From assembly GCA_002418685.1 (NCBI GenBank), contig DIEP01000077.1:1-10000 (forward strand): a stretch of 10,000 nt of DNA. The letters run 5' to 3'. Made by a program: the position numbers and the translations under genes. Origin of the DNA: Ignavibacteria bacterium UBA5771. GTDB taxonomy: Bacteria > Bacteroidota > Ignavibacteria > Kapaibacteriales > UBA2268. Under the pieces are notes generated by a model, which saw only the letters and a program-made list of their open reading frames with translations, searched no databases and was not told where the DNA came from. Of the stretch, positions 1 to 6,131 are shown piece after piece (the first letter of the stretch is position 1; every line of letters begins with the position of its first letter).

Positions 1-836
1 GAAAAATTTTGAGATAAATCTTGATAATCATTTTTGCTTTGAAAAATTGTATTAGTTGACTGTTCTTGATTGGATTGTGTCGTTTGAATATTTGGATTTG
101 ATGAGGTCATTTGTTGCAAGATGGAATCAAGATATTTGTTTTTTTTGAGAAAATTTGGATTAATTGTATTATCAAGTGTATTGAGCAAGTTCATATTATT
201 TGAAGGAATTAAATCCATCGCTTTATTATAACCCAATTTGTTGGCAATTTCGCCAAATGTAATATCAGATATAAAGCTAACGCTCATTTCAAGCGCCATC
301 AATTTACTTATTGCAATGCAATCTTGAGGTTTCCATATATTAGGTTTATATGAAAATAGCGCAAACTCGATTGATAAATTCCCTTTATTGTCTCGAATAT
401 ATTCATTAATACCATCGCTAAAACTTTGCAAGATTTCTTTTGTTTTGCTGTCATAAGTATTGTAAGCAAAATAAGATAAATTTTTGATTTCAAAGGATCT
501 TAGAAATTTGTCAAGTGGAAGCGCATCATATCCAATTATTTCAGAAATTTGTCCATAAGCAGCCCGACGCAAAAAATCCATTTGCCAAAGACGGTTTTCA
601 GCTTGTGCCCAACCTATCGCAAAGAACATATCTCTCTCGTTCTGAGCATAGATATGCGGAATTCCATAAGAGTTATAGGAAATCGATGTTTCATTTGCAA
701 TTTTCTGTGTATCGTATTCTATTATCCTATTATCAGACTTATTCTTAGATAAATTATTTAAGAAATTACCTATAATAAATATTAATGTAATTACCAATAT
801 GCTTGCAATAATGAGTTTTAAGACCCTTGATGACAT
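1..836 (-). CDS. Penicillin acylase family (Ntn-hydrolase, S45-like) amidase, N-terminal part, cut by window edge
   Basis: The reading frame is open from an ATG at 836-834 to the left edge, giving 278 residues with no stop. Residues 6-23 form one hydrophobic stretch after a short basic start, so the protein probably has an uncleaved N-terminal anchor or signal and acts in the periplasm or on the membrane. Residues 56-64 (SYGIPHIYA) and 67-101, including ERDMFFAIGWAQAENRLWQM and RRAAYGQISEIIG, match the conserved opening of the alpha chain of penicillin G acylase, cephalosporin acylase and homoserine-lactone acylase enzymes. Those enzymes cleave amide bonds after autoproteolysis, with a Ser (SNxW) at the new beta-chain N-terminus. 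That serine is not in the window. Residues 220-278 are rich in Asn, Gln and Ser and look like the loose end of the alpha chain or the spacer. The start codon lies one base after the stop of the upstream reductase gene, which implies translational coupling. Family assignment is strong; the substrate is unknown. Confidence 0.88.
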   Translation of the reverse strand, partial: MSSRVLKLIIASILVITLIFIIGNFLNNLSKNKSDNRIIEYDTQKIANETSISYNSYGIPHIYAQNERDMFFAIGWAQAENRLWQMDFLRRAAYGQISEIIGYDALPLDKFLRSFEIKNLSYFAYNTYDSKTKEILQSFSDGINEYIRDNKGNLSIEFALFSYKPNIWKPQDCIAISKLMALEMSVSFISDITFGEIANKLGYNKAMDLIPSNNMNLLNTLDNTINPNFLKKNKYLDSILQQMTSSNPNIQTTQSNQEQSTNTIFQSKNDYQDLSQNF

Positions 837-837
837 C

Positions 838-1824
838 TTAAATCCATTTATTGTCTTTATACCATTTAGCAGTTTCGTTAAATCCCGATTGCAAATCAAT
901 CTGAGATTCAAATCCTAAATCTTTTTTTGCTTTTTCGGGAGAGCAAATCCAATAATCTTGTATAAAATCAAGAGCTTTCTCTTTATCAAATACAGGTGGC
1001 TTTTTTGAAAATTTTCCAAAGAATTCAGAAACTCCCCCCGCAGCAAGCACAAGCGGATGTGGAAATTTAATTGTAATAAAAGCTTTCTTGCCAAGGGCTG
1101 CTTTGAGCACTCCCATTATCTGTTGCCAATTATGAAAATCTTTTGAAGTGATAAAATAAGTTTCACCAACAGAGTTCGGAGATTCGCCTGCCATAATGAT
1201 CCCGCGAACTAAGTCATCGCAATGGATCAAGCTCACATATTTATCGCTCAATCCCATAAGTGGACCTAATCCCATTTTCCCAATTCGGAAAATATCGCGA
1301 ATTGCAGGGTCTCGCGGTCCATATACAGATGGAGGACGCACAATTGTGATTGGCAATTTATCTTTAAATGAACGAACAACATCTTCACCTTCTTTTTTGC
1401 TTTTTCCATATGAAGTAATTGGATGGCATTCATCACTTTCCTTGACAGGACGGTCAAGAGATGATGCAGGTCCAGCTACGGCTTGACTACTTACTTGAAT
1501 AAACCTTTTAATATTTGGATTGACTTCATATACTGCTTCTATTATATTACGGGTGCCGTCGCGATTTGCTCGCAAAAAATCATTATAAGATTTTGCAGCA
1601 ATCACTCCTGCAACATTATAAATATAATCCACATCTTTCACAATATCTAACAATTTAGATTTATCATCTAAAGATGCTTCCACAAGCTGGATTGGTTTAT
1701 TAACGAGCCATTGCAAGTTGCTTGTTTTTCGTACTGTTGCGATTATCGAGTAATTTTTTTCTAACAATCGATCCACAAGATGACTCCCAATAAATCCGGT
1801 TGCACCTGTTATCAAAATTTTCAC
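838..1824 (-). CDS. NAD(P)-dependent epimerase/dehydratase-type extended SDR
   Basis: The product is 328 residues, normal for extended short-chain dehydrogenases. It begins with a beta strand and the Rossmann motif GATGFIG (residues 7-13). Other family marks are the N-A-G segment YNVAGV (69-74), the active-site serine region VSSQA (111-115), the catalytic Tyr139 and Lys143 in SYGKSK, and RPPSVYGPRD (163-172), which is typical of sugar epimerases and 3-beta-HSD/dihydroflavonol-reductase-like members. It should be a soluble cytoplasmic oxidoreductase acting on an NDP-sugar or a lipid/steroid-like alcohol; the sequence does not decide which. The start is GTG. It is preceded at 8 bases by AAAAAGG, and no later ATG would keep the nucleotide-binding motif. 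It lies one base upstream of the acylase gene and is divergent from the nucleotidyltransferase fusion gene, with about 120 bases between them. Confidence 0.93.
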   Translation of the reverse strand: MKILITGATGFIGSHLVDRLLEKNYSIIATVRKTSNLQWLVNKPIQLVEASLDDKSKLLDIVKDVDYIYNVAGVIAAKSYNDFLRANRDGTRNIIEAVYEVNPNIKRFIQVSSQAVAGPASSLDRPVKESDECHPITSYGKSKKEGEDVVRSFKDKLPITIVRPPSVYGPRDPAIRDIFRIGKMGLGPLMGLSDKYVSLIHCDDLVRGIIMAGESPNSVGETYFITSKDFHNWQQIMGVLKAALGKKAFITIKFPHPLVLAAGGVSEFFGKFSKKPPVFDKEKALDFIQDYWICSPEKAKKDLGFESQIDLQSGFNETAKWYKDNKWI

Positions 1825-1937
1825 GATTTTTACCTTTTTGGTTTCTTTATATCTACAAATTTACTAATTTGAATTTCTTTATAAGACAAATTACAAAAAA
1901 GATATTTTATTTCTTCATTCTTAATTTTCTGGACTAT

Positions 1938-1943
1938 GGAGGT
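1938..1943 (+). promoter_or_regulatory. Shine-Dalgarno site that sets the start of the nucleotidyltransferase fusion
   Basis: GGAGGT lies 3 bases before the ATG at 1947. It supports that ATG over the in-frame upstream ATG at 1800. Use of the upstream ATG would add 49 aromatic-rich residues encoded by A+T-rich spacer and by the oppositely oriented SDR gene. Confidence 0.8.
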
Positions 1944-1946
1944 CTT

Positions 1947-4448
1947 ATGAAATCTGTAATTATGGCTGGGGGATTCGGGACTCGCTTGCGACCATTGACT
2001 ATGACAATACCCAAACCAATGGTTCCAATTTTGAACAAGCCAATTATGGAGCATATTATCAATCTCTTGAAAAAGCATAAGATAGAAAATATTGTTTCTC
2101 TTCTTTATTTTCATCCTGAAATCATTACAAATTATTTTCAGAATGGCGAAAAATTTGGAGTTTCACTTAATTATAGGATTGCACAGGCAGATTATGGAAC
2201 GGCGGGTGCAGTGAAAAATGCTTTTCAATATCTTGATGAGACCTTTATTGTCATAAGCGGAGACGTGCTTACTGACTTCGATTTAACCGCAGCAATTAAT
2301 TTTCATAAAAGTAAAAATTCCAAAGCAACAGTATTATTGACACGCTCAAATTTACCTTTGCAATATGGTATTGTTCTTACCGATAATGAAAATAGAATCA
2401 CCCGTTTTCTCGAAAAACCAAGTTGGGGGCAAGTTTTCTCTGATACTATCAACACGGGTATATATATTATTGAACCTGATGTGCTTGATTTGATCCCCTA
2501 TCAAGAAGAATTCGACTTCAGTAAAGATTTATTTCCTTTAATGTTATTTAAACAAATGCCTCTTTATGGATTTGTCGCAGATGGATATTGGAAAGATATT
2601 GGAAATTTAGATGAATATTTATTAGGTCAAAAAGATGCTTTATCGGGCAAGGTGCAATTAGAGATTACTTCCAATCTACACGATTCTTATTACGCTTACG
2701 ATGATACAAAAGTTGAAAATGATGTAAAAATTATAGGGAATGTTCATATTGGGCATAACACAAAGATTGCCCAACATTGCACAATTGAGGACTCAATCAT
2801 TGGGAATAACGTTACTATTGGAACAGGTACTAAATTAGTCGGATCTGTTATTTGGGATAATACAAAAATCGGGGAATTTTCTGAAATAAATAATAGTGTT
2901 GTCTGCAATAATGTTTTTATTGGCAGTTCCACAACAATTGCAGAAAATGTATTTATTGGGCAAGAATGTATCATTGGCTCCAATGTGTATATTAATCCTA
3001 ATATTAAATTATGGCCCAAAAAAATCATCGAAGAAGGAGCAGTTGTCACACATACTTTGGTTCAAGAGGAACGTTGGAGCAGAGAATTATTTACGGGACC
3101 GAGAATATCAGCACGTTCAAATATTGATATTTATCCTGAATTCGCTGCCAAGCTCGGCACTTGTATTGGCATGGCATTCAAAAAGAACAGCGTTTTCCTA
3201 ACAAGCCGCGATCCCGACCCCTTCTCACGCATTATTAAACGTTCAATGGTTGCAGGACTTGCTTCCGTAGGTGTAAATGTGAATGATTTACAAATGATAT
3301 CTATACCTCAAACTCGGCAGGAACTTCTTACAAATAAATATGTTGGTGGATTTCATGTCCGTCGTTCTCCTCGCAATCCTGATAATACAGATATCATTAT
3401 TTTCAATTCTGATGGCAGAGATATTCCCATAGCACGTGCAAAAAATATTGAGCGCTATTTCTATGGTGAAGATATTTCAAGAGTAAATTATAAAGAGATT
3501 GGAAAAATTCGTTTCCCTGAAAGAACTAATGAGATTTACCTTACTAGATATATGGATTCGCTCGATAGAGAATTGATTAAATCGAAACATTTCAAAATTC
3601 TTGTGGATTATTCTTTTGGGCTTGCTTCCTCTATACTTCCCCAAGTGCTTGGTGATTTGGGAATTGAGGTAATATCTCTTAATAATTATGTCGATGCACA
3701 GCGGTTTAAAACTGATCCCGCAGAAATCCACCAGGAATATGATGAAATAAGTAAAATTATGAAATCAATTTCGTATGAACTTGGTTTCAGAATCGAATCA
3801 GGTGCCGAAAAAATTTCTCTTATTGATGAACGTGGAATATGGTATTCGCATCAAAGATTATTGACTATTCTTACTAAATTATTTTTAGAAACTCATCGCG
3901 ATCGAGAACCATACAAAATTGCTCTATCAATTTTAGCAAGCAAAGAAGTGGATCTTATTGCCAAAGATTATAACGTAGAAATACTACATATAAAAAATTC
4001 TCATTCTGCAATGATGGATGCAACAATTGACGAGAAGGTTCTCTTTGTCGGGAATATTCACGGAGGATTTATTTTCCGCGATTTCCTCTTTGCATCAGAT
4101 GGAATGTTCACAATTGGGCAAATCCTCGAAATGATTTCCCGAACAGGTTGGAAAATTTCTGATATTGACAGGATGCTCCCAACGAGATGTTATAAATCTG
4201 CGGAAATAAAAATTCCTTGGGAAATGAAAGGTTATATTATGCGCCGTGCTATGCAGTATTCTGAAGCATTTCCAAGGGAATTAGTGGAAGGTGTAAAGAT
4301 TTTCTATGGAGATAATTCTGTTGTGTTATTGCCGAACTCTGAAGGAGCTAGCTTCTTCATTTATGCAGATGCGAAAAATAGTTCTCAATGCCATCAACTG
4401 ATTACCGAACACGAAAATCTGATTTATAAATGGAAAGAAGAATTCTAA
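1947..4448 (+). CDS. Mannose-1-phosphate guanylyltransferase-like nucleotidyltransferase fused to a beta-helix and a phosphohexomutase-like domain
   Basis: This 833-residue protein has three parts. Residues 1-230 are a sugar-nucleotidyltransferase: the nucleotide loop GGFGTRLRPLT (8-18), KP at 23-24, the metal-site GDVLTD (105-110), EKP (156-158), NTGIY (169-173) and YWKDIGNLDEY (214-224) are all present, so this half looks active. Residues about 255-370 are hexapeptide repeats of a left-handed beta-helix. Residues about 380-833 resemble an alpha-D-phosphohexomutase of four subdomains. The most likely reaction is NTP plus sugar-1-phosphate to NDP-sugar, with GTP and mannose-1-phosphate favoured by similarity to known fused mannose-1-phosphate guanylyltransferases; glucose-1-phosphate is the main alternative. 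In the mutase part the usual TASHNP, DGDxDR, GExSGH and SGTEP motifs are all altered (RRSPRNP 472-478, ESGAEK 617-622, GNIHGGF 702-708, PNSEGAS 796-802), so it may be non-catalytic. It is followed closely by the PTS IIA gene, probably in one transcript. Confidence 0.9.
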   Translation: MKSVIMAGGFGTRLRPLTMTIPKPMVPILNKPIMEHIINLLKKHKIENIVSLLYFHPEIITNYFQNGEKFGVSLNYRIAQADYGTAGAVKNAFQYLDETFIVISGDVLTDFDLTAAINFHKSKNSKATVLLTRSNLPLQYGIVLTDNENRITRFLEKPSWGQVFSDTINTGIYIIEPDVLDLIPYQEEFDFSKDLFPLMLFKQMPLYGFVADGYWKDIGNLDEYLLGQKDALSGKVQLEITSNLHDSYYAYDDTKVENDVKIIGNVHIGHNTKIAQHCTIEDSIIGNNVTIGTGTKLVGSVIWDNTKIGEFSEINNSVVCNNVFIGSSTTIAENVFIGQECIIGSNVYINPNIKLWPKKIIEEGAVVTHTLVQEERWSRELFTGPRISARSNIDIYPEFAAKLGTCIGMAFKKNSVFLTSRDPDPFSRIIKRSMVAGLASVGVNVNDLQMISIPQTRQELLTNKYVGGFHVRRSPRNPDNTDIIIFNSDGRDIPIARAKNIERYFYGEDISRVNYKEIGKIRFPERTNEIYLTRYMDSLDRELIKSKHFKILVDYSFGLASSILPQVLGDLGIEVISLNNYVDAQRFKTDPAEIHQEYDEISKIMKSISYELGFRIESGAEKISLIDERGIWYSHQRLLTILTKLFLETHRDREPYKIALSILASKEVDLIAKDYNVEILHIKNSHSAMMDATIDEKVLFVGNIHGGFIFRDFLFASDGMFTIGQILEMISRTGWKISDIDRMLPTRCYKSAEIKIPWEMKGYIMRRAMQYSEAFPRELVEGVKIFYGDNSVVLLPNSEGASFFIYADAKNSSQCHQLITEHENLIYKWKEEF

Positions 4449-4473
4449 TTTTTTAAATAAATTTCTGATTAAT

Positions 4474-4932
4474 ATGGATTTAATAGATATTCTTAACAAA
4501 AATAGCATTAAAGTTCAATCTTCTCGTAAAAGTAAAGATGATATAATATACGAATTAATCGATTTAGCTGAACACTCAGGACATATCACTGATAAGAATC
4601 AAGTTATTAAAGATGTGTTTGAACGAGAACGTGTTCTCTCAACAGGTATTGGAAAAGGTATTGCTTTGCCCCACGCTAAGACAAGAGGAGTAAAAGATTT
4701 TAGCGGAGCTTTAATCACTTTTGCCGAACCTGTTGATTTTAATTCCCTCGATGGAAATCCCGTCAAGTTAGTATTTTTGATTATCGGTCCGGAAAATAAT
4801 GTTGGTATGAATTTGAAATTGCTCAGCCGTGTTTCAAGAATTTTAAATAACGAGTCATACAGAAACAAATTGATGGAATTTGAATCTGCTGATGAAATTA
4901 TCGAATTCTTGAAGCAAGTAGAGAATTTCTAA
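4474..4932 (+). CDS. ptsN: PTS IIA domain protein, PtsN-like (fructose/nitrogen type)
   Basis: The 152-residue product is a complete, single EIIA domain of the fructose/mannitol/nitrogen-PTS family. The signature segment ERERVLSTGIGKGIALPHAK (residues 50-69) carries the phosphorylatable His67. The following LDGNPVKLVFLIIGPE stretch (92-107) and the C-terminal helix (138-150) also fit the family. No EIIB or EIIC partner is visible, so a regulatory role in a nitrogen-PTS-like phosphorelay from HPr is likelier than sugar transport. It starts 25 bases after the nucleotidyltransferase gene, in the same direction, with no terminator between them. Only a weak, A+T-rich leader precedes the ATG, with no clear Shine-Dalgarno match. 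The symbol is given by family resemblance; a fructose-PTS IIA is the main alternative. Confidence 0.9.
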   Translation: MDLIDILNKNSIKVQSSRKSKDDIIYELIDLAEHSGHITDKNQVIKDVFERERVLSTGIGKGIALPHAKTRGVKDFSGALITFAEPVDFNSLDGNPVKLVFLIIGPENNVGMNLKLLSRVSRILNNESYRNKLMEFESADEIIEFLKQVENF

Positions 4933-4952
4933 TTTAACAGTTTGGTGATAAT

Positions 4953-5010
4953 ATACGACGTTATAGGAGGAGGTCGTATTCCCTAATATATTTGGGGATT
5001 AGGCCTCCTC
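4953..5010. repeat. Overlapping inverted repeats in a convergent intergenic region, possible pseudoknot or palindromic element
   Basis: Three perfect inverted repeats lie in 58 bases. ATACGAC (4953-4959) pairs with GTCGTAT (4973-4979). GAGGAGG (4967-4973) pairs with CCTCCTC (5004-5010). CCTAAT (4982-4987) pairs with ATTAGG (4998-5003). The second and third are nested and stack directly on the 3' side. The first competes with the second for one base, and otherwise the two could coexist as an H-type pseudoknot. The element lies between two convergent genes (PTS IIA on plus, sugar kinase on minus), where a bidirectional terminator is expected. Neither flank has the T run of a standard intrinsic terminator. 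It is clearly more G+C-rich than its surroundings. Its function is unknown; a transcript-end structure, a dispersed palindromic repeat or a small structured RNA are all possible. Confidence 0.6.
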
Positions 5011-5035
5011 ATCTGTGTTATGGGAACTTATCAAA

Positions 5036-6001
5036 CTATAAATCGAGGCTTTGATTAAGCATTTTTTTACCAATTAAAATTGCACCGTCAAGAGCTGTGC
5101 CTTTATGTTCTACCAATTCAAATTGAGAAATTTTCTTTAGTTCTTCTTTGATTTTATTTCCTAAAAATGTATTATTCTCAAAGATGCCACCTAGTAATGT
5201 AAGTTTGATTTTTTTGCTTTTGAATTTTTTGGCTAAAGTGGAAGGCAATTCAAGTAAGTGCATCTTTGACTTTTGAATGATTTCCAGACAGACTTCGTCG
5301 CCTTCTATTGCGCAATCCATTACGGGTTCGGAAATCATTGCATATTGAATTTTTCTTTCAGAAAATGCTTTGACGATAATTCGGGGATTATTAATATCAA
5401 TATATGGACCAATAAGATTATCATTTTCCAATCTATCAACGAGTTTAGTGGATTTCCCGCGACCATCAAGTGCGCGAACAAGAGCAGTCAAGCCTTCTCT
5501 GCCAATCCATGCACCACTTCCTTCGTCATCAAGCTCGATACCCCAACCACCACATCGAAATATTTGCGTTTTGCCAACCCTTGCCAAAGCAATTGATCCT
5601 GTCCCTGCAATAAGTAATATACCCTCATCACCATTGAGCGCCCCTTCCAATGCGATCTCTGCATCGCTTAGAACTACCAAATCATTAATCTGTGCATTTT
5701 GAGTGCGTGCAAGAGTCCGCAAAAGTCCTTCGGCGCGTCTTTTTTCTTCATCTAACCAAATTCCCGCAAGACCTACAACAACTACGTCGACTTCCGACAT
5801 TTCAATTTTTGCTTCATTGCATAATTCAAGTATCATTCTTAATGTTCTTTCACAAGATTCACCAAGCCCGACTGAACCTACGCGAGCAGTTGAAGGAACC
5901 TTCTTTTCAATTATCTTTTTATTATTTTGAAATATTACTCCACGTGTATTTGTGCCACCACCATCGATTCCGATAATAATGTAATCATCCGTTTGTGCCA
6001 T
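5036..6001 (-). CDS. BadF/BadG/BcrA/BcrD-family sugar kinase, N-acetylglucosamine-kinase-like
   Basis: The 321-residue protein has the ASKHA (actin/hexokinase-like) ATPase fold marks. These are phosphate-1 GIDGGGTNTR (residues 11-20), a VVGLAG segment (75-80), a likely catalytic Asp113 in LSDAEIAL, phosphate-2 AGTGSIAL (132-139), GWGIELDDEGSG (152-163) and the adenosine-site LLGGIF (269-274). Length and the GWG...DEGSG block fit bacterial N-acetylglucosamine or N-acetylmuramic-acid kinases, which make the 6-phosphate in amino-sugar salvage or cell-wall recycling. Glucosamine kinase is a further option. There are no iron-sulfur cysteine motifs or partner subunits, so the benzoyl-CoA-reductase/dehydratase-activator branch is unlikely. 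It should be cytoplasmic. The ATG at 6001 is chosen because GAGGA lies 4 bases upstream; a TTG one codon earlier is too close to that site. It is convergent with the PTS IIA gene and divergent from the protease gene. Confidence 0.88.
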   Translation of the reverse strand: MAQTDDYIIIGIDGGGTNTRGVIFQNNKKIIEKKVPSTARVGSVGLGESCERTLRMILELCNEAKIEMSEVDVVVVGLAGIWLDEEKRRAEGLLRTLARTQNAQINDLVVLSDAEIALEGALNGDEGILLIAGTGSIALARVGKTQIFRCGGWGIELDDEGSGAWIGREGLTALVRALDGRGKSTKLVDRLENDNLIGPYIDINNPRIIVKAFSERKIQYAMISEPVMDCAIEGDEVCLEIIQKSKMHLLELPSTLAKKFKSKKIKLTLLGGIFENNTFLGNKIKEELKKISQFELVEHKGTALDGAILIGKKMLNQSLDL

Positions 6002-6005
6002 CAAA

Positions 6006-6010
6006 TCCTC
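6006..6010 (-). promoter_or_regulatory. Shine-Dalgarno site of the sugar kinase gene
   Basis: On the minus strand GAGGA is followed after 4 bases (TTTG) by the ATG at 6001-5999. This spacing favours the ATG over the adjacent in-frame TTG at 6004-6002. Confidence 0.65.
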
Positions 6011-6131
6011 AACATAAAACTAAATATGTATTTACCTTTCAATTATTATGCCATTATTTTTTTACAAATTTAAATTTTTATTACTTAATTTCATAAAATT
6101 TATACATTATCGTTAAAATGCTAAACTAAAC

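Noticed and set aside
1856..1871. Palindrome CAAATT-TACT-AATTTG in the divergent SDR/nucleotidyltransferase gap, a possible operator
   Set aside because: Six-base A+T-only-biased arms are expected by chance in DNA this A+T-rich, and no promoter could be placed next to it.
1800..1946. Possible 49-residue N-terminal extension of the nucleotidyltransferase fusion, from an ATG at 1800
   Set aside because: The extension overlaps the oppositely oriented SDR gene, has no ribosome site and would put aromatic-rich spacer ahead of the canonical MKSVIMAGGFGTR opening. The GGAGGT before 1947 marks the real start.
4953..5010. Standard intrinsic (rho-independent) terminator
   Set aside because: The stems are good, but neither strand has a T run after the hairpin: plus strand continues ATCTGTGTTATG, and minus strand also lacks one. 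It is kept as an inverted-repeat element instead.
4965..5050. Small ORF using the AGGAGGAGG ribosome-binding-like string
   Set aside because: No ATG or GTG lies at a usable distance. The nearest candidate is a TTG about 18 bases away, and its frame runs into the end of the kinase gene.
5273..5976. Several open frames on the plus strand opposite the kinase gene
   Set aside because: They are antisense shadows of a clear kinase coding frame and have no recognisable domain or ribosome site. The same applies to short frames opposite or within the other five genes.
6020..6131. Promoter for the protease gene (TATACA and TTTACA-like strings)
   Set aside because: Hexamers resembling -10 and -35 boxes occur everywhere in this A+T-rich gap. 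None had convincing spacing or matched the TTTG / TAnnTTTG Bacteroidetes pattern.
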